From Clostridium magnum DSM 2767 (GTDB lineage Bacteria; Bacillota; Clostridia; Clostridiales; Clostridiaceae): a stretch of DNA of 64,000 bases. Below the pieces are notes generated by a model. That model did no database searches. It was not told where the DNA came from and saw nothing but the letters and a program-made list of their open reading frames with translations. Both the position numbers and the translations under genes were made by a program. Positions 52,601 to 59,960 of this stretch are shown piece after piece (position 1 is the stretch's first letter; each line of letters opens with the position of its first letter). The stretch spans positions 676,873 to 740,872 of the forward strand of contig NZ_LWAE01000003.1 in NCBI RefSeq assembly GCF_001623875.1, read 5' to 3'.

Positions 52601-52922
52601 AAGCTAAAGTTACACAAGATGTAGTAACTATAACTAAGAAAAACTGCTGAACTCTTCGTGAAGGTTTCTTAAAGTATTCACCAGCCATTGTAGTATAGAA
52701 AGTAAAAGTTGGAAGTAAGATAAAAATTGTATAAAAAAATGAACTATGTTTTGTTTTTAGAATAGGATACCATAAAATTTGTACAACCCCATAAATACAG
52801 TACATAGCCACCAATAAACTAAGTGAATAACATATAGCCCCTGCAATATCTACTCTCTTTCCATGATTCTTGTCAACAACCTTCTGAAACATATCCTTAG
52901 AGGCTTTCATAATATGATTCAT
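49626..52922 (-). CDS. VirD4/TraG-type conjugative coupling ATPase
   Basis: A 1098-residue protein starting at ATG 52922 with GGAAGAGAGG upstream. Four or so TM segments (about 28-160) precede an ATPase with Walker A GGTGSGKT at 220-227 and Walker B YLIIDEFPFY near 610. The sensor region has TSVCVAIQNMAQLKEV. An extra beta-rich segment (about 300-430, with LSFPPLQDGFTYQVTAHEKG) interrupts the ATPase. The last about 250 residues are very acidic, with repeated DLDLDF-like motifs. It would link a relaxosome to a type IV secretion channel. No relaxase or other transfer gene is visible in the window. Confidence 0.85.
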   Translation of the reverse strand: MNHIMKASKDMFQKVVDKNHGKRVDIAGAICYSLSLLVAMYCIYGVVQILWYPILKTKHSSFFYTIFILLPTFTFYTTMAGEYFKKPSRRVQQFFLVIVTTSCVTLAYIVQIANTSFVGMLRSIKNIEVIPSSLLEGNIRMVSLFIPCAIVLPIITLTFKVIMDRQIKKDLIEYEAEFLIPNVHKMDDTTIDIKICEDLQTGEDCIVPEKTAYEHFFLQGGTGSGKTATYIRPYLGQLFHMKGYLREMEKKLAFEALKEGIAYLGAPITNTYFAKNFTMDLIKPVQGKENEFKEKFKRFIIGTRDKELLLVDKVVTEGTVAFKKPKNDSNSVIKVTIFEHGMEFAEKEIKFKGSEVPTEIVIKEGLKPISINPNIQGGLGLEVRNELDEVVTSAPDIEEGDELILSFPPLQDGFTYQVTAHEKGAGEIIYKGLGVTVVAPDGGLPKDTLKIAKEYCVKVYKIDPVMEEIRKGGIARFNPLLGDSPEKTGDIISSILVSMEQTNGQDSNPYFTNASVRAVRNITILIKVMYPRLKGINPTLQDILDILNNFNLVVPIVNEMKKDETLKKRWSSVISYFESSFFPPEMDDKGRPIAGATIGSQRKKTEEAIGGIINQLDNFLGREEIKYILCDRKDSLDLAEVLEKGECIAIATRQNDLGERLGKAFALMFILSMQNVVLSRYSEDENPEVPHYLIIDEFPFYVNDSTKVFFTFARKYRTSVCVAIQNMAQLKEVSDVFRETIFTNTATKILLPKSNVEDREYWSKFFGIEEAFEMKTGVSQSALMTSKPSYSESKQGTLAEKSRVTEQDINDMNFKQAFYCYTDSKGRQQVGKGLTDFLKIDENSKIEIGEFDFQQFNRESIAEYAAREKVKKEVAQKRVETTADFPIKEGSVSTTTVSGFEPIEEKVDIDTIPSELEIPEVEIKIGASSEDREKIDLDLDFAPTFDDIDKIKAETMVNIDGPDIGFATSEPIEAGTNINIQVQGASDIDTFDIDSMELEGAEENISIPVAAEKLTVKEKEDNEKSEKVELNDEKINLDESIEDILSVSEKTIIEEINNNIEVINKNDEIAKSNTESKEIYFDLDLDFEVKGVDKWVKK

Positions 52923-53049
52923 AAATTGCAACCTCTCTTCCTTTGTAAGATACTTGTATTATTGCTGCTAAAACTTATTATATCTACTGCAAACAGAGAT
53001 TTTATCAAGACTTGTCCTCCTCATTCATATTTTTCAGTTTCATCTGAAT

Positions 53050-53100
53050 AGAGCAATTCCTCTCCTCCTTCCTCTACAGGAGGAGAGGAATTGCTCTTTT
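53050..53100. terminator. Perfect 20-bp stem-loop after iscB
   Basis: 53050-53069 (AGAGCAATTCCTCTCCTCCT) pairs perfectly with 53078-53097 around an 8-nt loop. It lies 9 nt beyond the iscB stop. It may terminate iscB or be the right-end hairpin of an IS200/IS605-like unit. Confidence 0.75.
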
Positions 53101-53108
53101 AGCGTAAG

Positions 53109-54410
53109 CTAAACAGCTACTATTCCTTTCCTAAACTTATAGGGAACTAAATCTCCAATTTTAATTGACTTATTGTTTTCTTTTAACATAACTCTTGCAC
53201 CCTTATTATGAGTACCTTTAACTGCATAAATTCTATTCTGATATTTTACTAAATCATTTGGTTGATAAAAGTATCTCTCTTTTCTTATAGTTCTTTTACC
53301 CTTAGATAATTTTTCTCCACGATACTTGTGTAAGTTTTCAGAGTTTAAGTTTTTGTTACGTGTTCTGCGACCACTAAAGAGGTCTTGACCACTTGCTTTA
53401 TTATTAGTACGTAAGTCTATATATTTTGCATCATAAAACTTTTCGAGAGAACGATTATTGCGTCTTATTTGCTCAAAATATATAGGCGTTACTCTATCAT
53501 GAGTATTGCCTTCTGCTATACAAAAGGCATCATTATAATGTGTTTTTTCTAGATTTAGAACTATTCTCTTAGATTTTGTATCATAACCATAAGTGTGTTC
53601 ACAGCCTAATATATTTTTAAGTTTCCATCTAACTGAAGACATAAATGTTGCTTCTTTTAAACTTTTCAAGTTAGGTTTCCAACCATAAAGAACTTGTCCC
53701 TCTTTATGGTTCTTAGGTGTATGACACTTAATGCATAGACTAATTAAGTTGCCAGGTCTATTAGACCTATCACCTTTATAAAAACCTATATGATGCACTT
53801 GAAGTGGCAAATCATCTCTACCACAAAGCTTACAGGTGTGGTCATCTCTATGAAAAATGTATTCCCTTAAATTATAGAACCCTTTTTGTTCACCATTTTG
53901 ATATTCCTCCCCTTCAATATTAGGATTTTTAATTTTTTGAATATCAAAATTAGCAACTTCTACAACTATTTTAGTTATAGGCAGTATTTTCTTTAAATTA
54001 TCTATAAATCTTAAATGACTATCTAATTTATACTGTATTGATGGTGCAAACCATCCATCAGAACGCTTTCTATTATCAAAGCGTGGTTTTCTATATCGAA
54101 GCCTACTTCTTCTCTGTTTACGATACATAGAACGTTCTTTAAGGCGTTCTGACATACCTTTTAGTAGTGTTACCTCACCACAAATTAGTTCTTTAGTATC
54201 TGTAACAGCAGAAAATCCAATGTAAGTGTAACCACTATCAATTCCAAGGGTTACTGGTTGTGTGTAATTACTTGTGTCGTAAAGTAGTTTAATTGTAAAT
54301 GGTTTAGTATTTACCACTTTAGCCTGTTTGTTTTTAAGTAGAATCCTAACTTTTGCATACCTTTTGGTAGGCATAAGTGGCTTATCTAAATTACTAATAA
54401 CATATACCAT
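53109..54410 (-). CDS. iscB: IscB RNA-guided nuclease
   Basis: A 433-residue OMEGA nuclease starting at ATG 54410, preceded by AAAGGATG. Domains in order: PLMP motif (DKPLMPTKRYAK, 9-20); RuvC-I (Asp58 in GIDSGYTYIGF); Arg-rich bridge helix (RKQRRSRLRYRKPRF, 97-111); RuvC-II (Glu151 in VVEVANFD); HNH domain (CKLC 193-196, His206-His207, Asn221, CIKCH to His230); and RuvC-III (Asp294 in HYNDAFCIAE). All catalytic residues are present, so it should be active. The omega RNA region lies directly upstream on the same strand. No TnpA transposase is adjacent, so it is a lone or non-autonomous unit inserted beside the coupling-protein gene. Confidence 0.95.
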   Translation of the reverse strand: MVYVISNLDKPLMPTKRYAKVRILLKNKQAKVVNTKPFTIKLLYDTSNYTQPVTLGIDSGYTYIGFSAVTDTKELICGEVTLLKGMSERLKERSMYRKQRRSRLRYRKPRFDNRKRSDGWFAPSIQYKLDSHLRFIDNLKKILPITKIVVEVANFDIQKIKNPNIEGEEYQNGEQKGFYNLREYIFHRDDHTCKLCGRDDLPLQVHHIGFYKGDRSNRPGNLISLCIKCHTPKNHKEGQVLYGWKPNLKSLKEATFMSSVRWKLKNILGCEHTYGYDTKSKRIVLNLEKTHYNDAFCIAEGNTHDRVTPIYFEQIRRNNRSLEKFYDAKYIDLRTNNKASGQDLFSGRRTRNKNLNSENLHKYRGEKLSKGKRTIRKERYFYQPNDLVKYQNRIYAVKGTHNKGARVMLKENNKSIKIGDLVPYKFRKGIVAV

Positions 54411-54429
54411 AAGGTACACATCCTTTCTA

Positions 54430-54690
54430 AAATAATAGTTTAAAACTATAAATCTCTAAAGAGAAGTAACCTTCCCTTTAGGTAAGTCCACATAGCTAAT
54501 GTTATACAAAGTTTTAAATTTAACTCACTTCTCCTACTCTTTAGAGATGTTTAAAATTAAACCTTAGAGCTTGGAACTTGTGGAGCATCCCAAGGTAACT
54601 ATCTATTTTTGTATAACGTAGTCAGTTAAGACTTAAGCTATTCAACCAAGCTTGTTTACACAAGCTCCCACTTCAAAAATGCTAATGCAG
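54430..54690 (-). ncRNA. Omega RNA (HEARO-type) with 5' guide region
   Basis: The roughly 250 nt between iscB and the gene at 54682 have no open frame but several hairpins on the minus strand: GAAGTGGGAGCTTG with CAAGCTTGG, AAACTTTGTATAAC with GTTATACAAA, and CATCTCTAAAGAG with CTCTTTAGAGAT. They end in GTGGACTTACC before the coding start. Omega RNAs lie in this position, with the guide at the 5' end taken from flanking DNA. The guide here would include CTGCATTAGCATTTTT, next to the 3' end of the upstream gene. Exact ends are approximate. Confidence 0.8.
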
Positions 54691-55113
54691 TTTAAGTGGT
54701 GAGTAGTTGACCCCATCTTTCAAAGTAACCATGATTATATTTGGATATTTAAAGTGCAGACCGCTTTCAAATTGGCCCTCTAAGGCATATCCCCTTCTAA
54801 TAATTCCATTCTCAAAAGAATTGTGCTTCAGTGATTCTATTTCAGAGTTACTTAAATTCATTTCTTGCCACTTATCCTCTGTATAAGCAGCTACTCCTAT
54901 CTTAGCTACATTTTCTTTACTTGAGTATCCGTTTACTCCATCCAAACTAGTCTTTTTATCAAACTTTATATAGATGCCTCCATCCCTTCCCCTTCCAATA
55001 GTATAAATATCTATTTTTTCATTTCTAAATAGATCCTCTCCTTTTGAATAGACTTGGATTTCTTCACCTGATTGAATGCTGCCTAAATTAAAAATAATCT
55101 CTCCAAGTACCAT
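54682..55113 (-). CDS. Hypothetical protein upstream of the IscB unit
   Basis: A 143-residue soluble protein starting at ATG 55113 with AAAAAGGAGTGAG upstream. It appears beta-rich (MVLGEIIFNLGSIQSGEEIQ, GRGRDGGIYIKF), with no TM segment and no recognised family. Its stop codon is at the start of the IscB omega RNA region, so the mobile unit inserted at its 3' end. It may originally have been in one operon with the coupling protein. Confidence 0.6.
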   Translation of the reverse strand: MVLGEIIFNLGSIQSGEEIQVYSKGEDLFRNEKIDIYTIGRGRDGGIYIKFDKKTSLDGVNGYSSKENVAKIGVAAYTEDKWQEMNLSNSEIESLKHNSFENGIIRRGYALEGQFESGLHFKYPNIIMVTLKDGVNYSPLKLH

Positions 55114-55295
55114 GCTTTTCTCACTCCTTTTTCTATTAAAATCTATTATATTTAACAATTAATTCACCTCTGTAATTTAATATTTAATTATATTGTTATA
55201 TTTTTTAAATAATTATATTGTTATTATAACATTTATTTGATTAATCTTCAATAATAGTCTATATACTTGAAAATGTAGTAAGAAATTTAACAGCA

Positions 55296-55481
55296 ATGGT
55301 TAAAGGCCTAGAAGAATTTAATGAAGACCAATTTATGCCAAGGATGAAAAATACAAATAAAAATAAGCAAATTGCCTTTAATACTCCAAAATATGCTACA
55401 GCTAAAAATAAAACAAAAAACATGAAATCATCAGTAAATCCAGAAGCTATAATACCATTAGATGATAACGATGAATTTTAA
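55296..55481 (+). other. Possible small plus-strand coding remnant
   Basis: An open frame LENVVRNLTAMVKGLEEFNE leads to a Lys/Asn-rich segment and an acidic end (IIPLDDNDEF) before a strong terminator. It opens upstream of the ATG without an RBS, so it may be the C-terminus of a decayed gene. No family recognised. Confidence 0.4.
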
Positions 55482-55518
55482 AATATAGATACCCAACCTC
55501 ATAATTCATTTGTCTATA

Positions 55519-55584
55519 TAGGGCTTCAGAGCAAAAAGTTGACTCATACGTAGGTATAAGTCAACTTTCTGATCTGAAGCCCTA
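55519..55584 (+). terminator. Long two-part stem-loop terminator
   Basis: TAGGGCTTCAGA pairs with TCTGAAGCCCTA, and the inner AAAGTTGACT pairs with AGTCAACTTT, followed by TTTTTAAT. It lies between the converging 55296 reading and the CsoR-family gene. Confidence 0.85.
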
Positions 55585-55587
55585 TTT

Positions 55588-55854
55588 TTAATCTTTTAAT
55601 AACTTTGAAAGTAAATCCATTATTTCGTCTACTTTTTCGTCTCCGCTATTATTTATAAAAGCATCCTTAACGCAGTGATTTAAATGCTGTTTTAGTATTA
55701 ATAAATTAGATTTTTTTAATAATGACTGAGCGGCAACCATTTGATTAGATACGTCCATACAATATCTGCCTTCTTCAATCATTTTTATTATTCCCTCTAT
55801 TTGTCCTTTGGAAGTTTTTAAAGCTTGTATTGCCTTTTTCTTTTCATCATTCAT
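55588..55854 (-). CDS. CsoR/FrmR-family metal- or thiol-sensing repressor
   Basis: An 88-residue all-helical protein of the DUF156 family. It keeps the Cu(I) ligand set of CsoR: Cys in GRYCMDV, His in LKQHLNHCV and Cys in NHCV. It derepresses copper or related efflux genes when metal binds. No copper ATPase is adjacent; the upstream neighbour is an EamA transporter. A G/C-tract operator lies just before its start, which suggests autoregulation. Sulfide or formaldehyde sensing is less likely, given the full Cys-His-Cys set. Confidence 0.88.
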   Translation of the reverse strand: MNDEKKKAIQALKTSKGQIEGIIKMIEEGRYCMDVSNQMVAAQSLLKKSNLLILKQHLNHCVKDAFINNSGDEKVDEIMDLLSKLLKD

Positions 55855-55867
55855 ACTCTATGCCTCC

Positions 55868-55892
55868 TATGCCCCCTCCCTATGTGGGTGCA
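55868..55892 (-). promoter_or_regulatory. CsoR-like operator
   Basis: CCCACATAGGGAGGGGGC on the minus strand is a C/G-tract site of the kind bound by CsoR/RcnR-family tetramers, 15-35 bp upstream of the repressor start codon. Confidence 0.5.
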
Positions 55893-55957
55893 TCTTGATT
55901 ATAAATTACCCTTTAATTTATTTCAATAGTAATTTGTCCTAATTAAGTATGTATATC

Positions 55958-56815
55958 TTATTTTGCAATAAAAACTAACCCAATACCTACAATCAATAGA
56001 CAGATACACCAGAATTTTTGTCTAAGATTTTGCTCTTTAAAAATTAATCCACCTATTATTACAGAAATAAAGATAGATATTTTTCTAAGAGGCATAATTA
56101 CTGATATTTGGCTTGAAGGAATATTTACTGCAGTAAAATATATTCTATCTGAAATAGTTAAAAGCAAACTCATAAGAGGTATGTTATAATCAAACCTTAT
56201 AGGAATTTTCTCTTCTGATTTCCATTTAGTATATAGCAATGATGCCACATTAAATATTGATATAAATAAACAAAACCAAAACTGCATTTGTCCAGGATTA
56301 ATTGACCTTAGGGCTATTTTATCAATAGTTGCACTTACAGCACTTAGCAAAGCACTGACTACCATAAAGTAAAAATATTTATTTCTGAATACATTTGTTA
56401 TTTCCTTTGAACCAACCTTTCCTATAAAGTAATAAGCCACTAACATAATTACAATACCTATCCCTTGTAATAATCCAAGGCTCTCACCTAATATTAGGAT
56501 ACCTAAAATTATAGAGAATAATGGATTTACAGTATCAAAGGGAGTTACAATACTTATAGGCAGCTGTTTTATTGCAGTGAAACCAAGAACCCAGCTCAAA
56601 AATATAATAAAGGTCTTAACAAAAATTACGAGAATCTTATCCCCACTTAAATTAACAGCATTACTAAATTCAAAGGATACAAAAATAAAACAAAATATAG
56701 AATAAAAGGCTAGTACACTTACTACAGAATTTTTTTTAAATGCTTGCTTTTTAGTTATATCCCAAAAACCCAATAAAATTCCCGATATAATCACCATCCA
56801 AAGCCACGAATACAT
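55958..56815 (-). CDS. EamA/DMT-family transporter
   Basis: A 285-residue protein with ten predicted TM helices in two EamA repeats. Each repeat has a characteristic second half (LPISIVTPFDTVNPLFSIIL and IPSSQISVIMPLRKISIFIS). The family exports metabolites such as amino acids or nucleosides; no specific substrate is visible. It precedes the CsoR-family gene by about 100 nt on the same strand and could be cotranscribed with it. Confidence 0.87.
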   Translation of the reverse strand: MYSWLWMVIISGILLGFWDITKKQAFKKNSVVSVLAFYSIFCFIFVSFEFSNAVNLSGDKILVIFVKTFIIFLSWVLGFTAIKQLPISIVTPFDTVNPLFSIILGILILGESLGLLQGIGIVIMLVAYYFIGKVGSKEITNVFRNKYFYFMVVSALLSAVSATIDKIALRSINPGQMQFWFCLFISIFNVASLLYTKWKSEEKIPIRFDYNIPLMSLLLTISDRIYFTAVNIPSSQISVIMPLRKISIFISVIIGGLIFKEQNLRQKFWCICLLIVGIGLVFIAK

Positions 56816-57225
56816 CTACATCCACTCCTTTTCCTAGTCAACCACTATCATACCATAATAACACAAATCTCATCAATTACCTACATAGATAACCACGACC
56901 GAAAGTAGACTTACACTCCGGTATATGTTTCCAAGCTTCAGCACTATAAAAACTTTTTATCACTCTAAAGCTTAGTATTTTGAAAATCTAAGAACATCTG
57001 ATAAACTCGTACCTCAAACATATCAGAAGTCCTAAGATTTTCTAAAATACTAAGCTAAGATTGATTAAAAAGTTTTTATATGTGCCTTCAGCTTTGGAAA
57101 CATATACCTGCGTGGAAGTCTACTTTCTGGTGTGGGTGTGTATATAGGGTTCAAGGGTCATAACTTAACTTATACCGAATAATTAAAATTCTTCTCCAAA
57201 AACTAAATGTACGGAGAAAGGAGTT
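56816..57225. other. Gene-free region with long hairpin repeat and IS630 left end
   Basis: It contains the 227-bp hairpin (56901-57127) and the left terminal repeat of the IS630 element (from 57141). No open frame is credible. Confidence 0.7.
56901..57127. repeat. 227-bp imperfect inverted repeat (MITE-like)
   Basis: Two arms of about 105-110 nt pair with roughly 80-85% identity. Outer matches include GAAAGTAGACTT with AAGTCTACTTTC and GGTATATGTTTCC with GGAAACATATACC. Inner matches include TATAAAAACTTTTTA, GCTTAGTATTTT and TCTGATA. The short loop is around ACTCGTACCTCAAAC. A part (CTTAGTATTTTA) recurs in the hairpin at 59468-59580. It has no coding potential and suggests a miniature inverted-repeat element or a structured RNA. 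Confidence 0.75.
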
Positions 57226-58442
57226 TTGATTATGGGAAGAAAGTCATTCAGCATAGAAACATTACATGGATATAAAATTGAAGATTTAGTTGATCTAAAG
57301 AATAACACAGATAGCAAATATTCAAGATTAGCACTGGCTGTAGTAACAATGCGATACTTCGGACAGTCGAATACTGACATTATTGAGGCTACCAGGTTAA
57401 GCAAGACTTCCATTGTTAAGCATATTAAAGAATGGAATGCTCATGGCATAGAATCCATAAAAGATAACCGTGGCGGTTCTGAAAGTAAATTAGAACCAGA
57501 GATGGTTGATGATCTTATTTATGTGGCTACAAATAAGTCACCTGCCGATTTTGAATTCACATGCCATAATTGGTCTTGCCAACTTTTATCTCTATATATT
57601 GAAAAAACATATGGAATAAAAGTATCAGGTGAAACAATAAGGGTAACTCTTATTGCTAATAGACTATCTTACAAAAGAGCTCAACCAAAGCCTACGAAAG
57701 CTGACAAAGATGAACAGGAAGCTTTTAAAAAAAACTTTAGAAACACTAGACACTTTAGAGTCTTCATCTGAGGTAGTTGTCTATGCTTTAGATGAAACTA
57801 AAGTTTGTGTTGAATCGGACAACCGTCTCTTTTGGAGTCCTGTAGGAAATCCCCCTGTTCTTGAAAAAAATGCTTCGCATGATGGTGTTAATATCATAGG
57901 CTCTACTTCAATTTTAAATAATTTCCATACTGTCAATGACTTATATTCTTCCGAACACTCTATAACTTCAAAAGAAGTAAAAGCTCACATAGAAAATCTA
58001 ATAGAAATTAATGAAGGTAAAAAAGTAGTACTATTCATGGATAATGCTAAATTTCACACAAGCTATGAAATGCAAAGTTTTTTCTTTGATAACAAAGGAA
58101 AACTAACAGTCATATTACTACCTAGGTATTCCCCCAACATGAATCCTCAGGAGAATATCTGGAACTATCTAAAGGCTAAATTATTTAGACCTTCTTCTAG
58201 AAGTTCTATTTTTGAGTTAATATCTGATATTAAGTTGCTATTTGACGAACTCAACAATGACTTTGATAAGATTCGTTCGTTAGCATATGCTAGAAGTTTC
58301 CTAGTATAAGTTAAATTTAAATCGTTGAACCCTATATAGGGTTACTTAGTCTAAACTTAATTTATTCATATAATCAAAGCATTGAAACCACAAGGTTTTA
58401 ACATGTGTATAAGTTAAGTTGTAGGTGTGTAACCCTATATAT
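57141..58442 (+). mobile_element. IS630-family insertion sequence
   Basis: Terminal inverted repeats match: TATATAGGGTT...AACTTAACTTATAC at 57141-57175 and its complement at 58407-58442. The outer 11 bp and inner 14 bp are identical, and TA lies at both ends, as expected for a TA-targeting IS630/Tc1 element of about 1.3 kb. One transposase gene in two overlapping frames lies inside. Confidence 0.88.
57232..58309 (+). CDS. IS630-family transposase in two frames
   Basis: The first frame (57232-57771) encodes the N-terminal HTH part (VTMRYFGQSNTDIIEATRLS, GESV-like RGGSESKL). The second (to 58309) holds the DDE domain: Asp in VYALDETKV, Asp in LFMDNAKFH and Glu in NPQENIWNYLK. They join at an A8 run (57727-57734). 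A +1 shift there fuses EAFKK to TLETLDTLE. The start follows AAAGGAGTTTTGATT. Either programmed slippage on the A run or a single-base insertion explains the split. All catalytic residues are present. Confidence 0.88.
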
Positions 58443-58545
58443 AGATATCCAACTTCAAAGCTTTACATATTCATTAACTATTGTTCAGTAAACTCAATAC
58501 CTTAGCTAAGTGAATATGTCAATTTATGAATTTGTTTATCTATAT

Positions 58546-59463
58546 TTATTTAAATCTCTTATTTTTAAAGTAATATAAAACTACCGCAGTGGCACTAAAT
58601 ATTAAGAACAGCCCTATGAAGCCAAGAAAAACTTTAGTATTTGTCTCTATAATATTAAACTTATCCTTTAAAGATTTATTATCTTCCTTTTTAAACTTAA
58701 AGTTCTTTATATTACCATAGGTATCTATTAAAACAGAGTCTCCTGAAAGTTTTGAACTATATTTTGTTGTGGATAAAAACATCAATGATTTTAAAAGTAT
58801 GTCATCCTTTGGTGACGTTAAAACTAAAATAGCCCTGCCTTTATTATATGGCGATACATCAAACTGAAAAGATGCTATATTTGAAGCATAGGGTTCTGTT
58901 AAATATAATTTTTCACTTCCTTCAAAGGAGCTATAATTCTTATTATATTTAAACCACAACTTAGAGTTTAATTCCTTTATAACCTTATTTCTCTGAGGAG
59001 TACCATATACTATAAGATTCATATTATGATACTTACTTGAGAAATTTTTCTCTTCTATAACCGTTAACTCTCCGTTATTGTATTCCATATCATTGCCCAT
59101 ATATGAAAAGATTCTGCTTATTCCTTCCAGCTCTTTTTCTGATAGATTTTCTGGTACTACAATTCCTATGTTATTAACTTGTTTGTCTGAAATAAACGGT
59201 TGAGGATAGTTATCGAATTTGTAAAAATCCACTTTATTATTAGGTATATAGATATATGAATCCCCTGTCACAATAGCCCAGGGCATTTCCTCCTGCCTAA
59301 ACTGACAATTTAAATTTGGCTGTTCAAGATCAAATGCAATTTGTATATCCATATAATTGGATATCTGCATATCCTTAGGTATGGGTAATTCTAACTGATC
59401 TCCATTACATTTATCCTTATCTAGTTTTTTACTGCCTATAGGAATTCCATTAACATATATACC
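58546..59463 (-). pseudogene. Truncated BcsB-like cellulose synthase subunit
   Basis: The 274-codon frame from 59370 resembles the C-terminal part of BcsB: alternating carbohydrate-binding and ferredoxin-like segments (NNIGIVVPENLSEKELEGIS, NMNLIVYGTPQRNKVIKEL) ending in a TM helix (FLGFIGLFLIFSATAVVLYY). Coding continues upstream in frame to about 59463 (YVNGIPIGSKKLDKDKCN) and is cut by a stop where a hairpin repeat begins. The N-terminal signal peptide and first half are missing. No BcsA gene is present in the window. Confidence 0.7.
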
Positions 59464-59467
59464 CTAA

Positions 59468-59580
59468 TAAATCTTGGCTCAAAAATTGTAAAATACTTAG
59501 ATATTTCAATTGTCTGAGAATTTTTTCAGCGAGTTATTGAAATTTCTTAGTATTTTACAATTTTTGAACCTTAGATTTAT
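59468..59580. repeat. Imperfect inverted repeat at the bcsB break point
   Basis: ATAAATCT...TCAAAAATTGTAAAATACTT pairs with AAGTATTTTACAATTTTTGA-like sequence at 59547-59567, and the outer TTAGATTTAT closes the stem (arms about 45 nt). It interrupts the BcsB-like reading frame and shares the CTTAGTATTTTA segment with the repeat at 56901-57127. Confidence 0.7.
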
Positions 59581-59618
59581 AGGACTATTTAAGATAATAC
59601 TTTTATCTAGTTCAAGAA

Positions 59619-59659
59619 TCACATGGGCTAAAAGCCCAAACCCCTATTGGTTTATGTGA
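59619..59659. other. Three-way-junction (cloverleaf-like) structure
   Basis: TCACAT (59619-59624) pairs with ATGTGA (59654-59659). Inside, GGGCT-AAA-AGCCC and AAACC-CCTATT-GGTTT form two perfect adjacent hairpins with no unpaired bases between stems. It lies 11 nt beyond the STAS gene stop and may be a 3' RNA structure or a DNA end structure of a lost element. Confidence 0.6.
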
Positions 59660-59669
59660 CGAAGCATTG

Positions 59670-59948
59670 CTACTTCGCAATATTGAAGACTTTATCTAGT
59701 CTTGTGAGTTTAAATATCTTTAAAACTTGAGGGTTTGTTATTGATTGAACCACAAAATTTCCATTAAGTTCATTGCACTTTTTATAAACGCCAACTAGGA
59801 CACCCAATCCAGTACTATCGATAAAAGTACAATTACTAAAATCTAATGTAAAGTCTTTTTCACCATTTTCAATTAATTCATTAAGTTTTTTTCTATATTC
59901 AGAAGCTTCCTCAACAGAAAAATTCTCTGGTATTGTAATGTTTTTCAT
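59670..59948 (-). CDS. STAS-domain anti-sigma factor antagonist-like protein
   Basis: A 92-residue STAS protein (SpoIIAA/RsbV type) starting at ATG 59948 with GGTGATAATA upstream. The phosphorylatable serine lies in FIDSTGLGVLVGVY. It would bind an RsbW/SpoIIAB-like kinase when unphosphorylated. It is in one operon with an MCP-like gene, an RsbW-like kinase gene and a PP2C-like phosphatase gene, all of which look broken, so it is the only intact member of a partner-switch module. Confidence 0.88.
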   Translation of the reverse strand: MKNITIPENFSVEEASEYRKKLNELIENGEKDFTLDFSNCTFIDSTGLGVLVGVYKKCNELNGNFVVQSITNPQVLKIFKLTRLDKVFNIAK

Positions 59949-59960
59949 TATTATCACCTT

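Noticed and set aside
53109..54410. Cas9 or group II intron HNH protein
   Set aside because: PLMP domain, short length, split RuvC with Arg-rich helix and no CRISPR or reverse transcriptase identify IscB.
59619..59659. Possible tRNA from the cloverleaf shape
   Set aside because: Only 41 nt, with no anticodon arm, TPsiC loop or CCA-compatible acceptor; too short for a tRNA.
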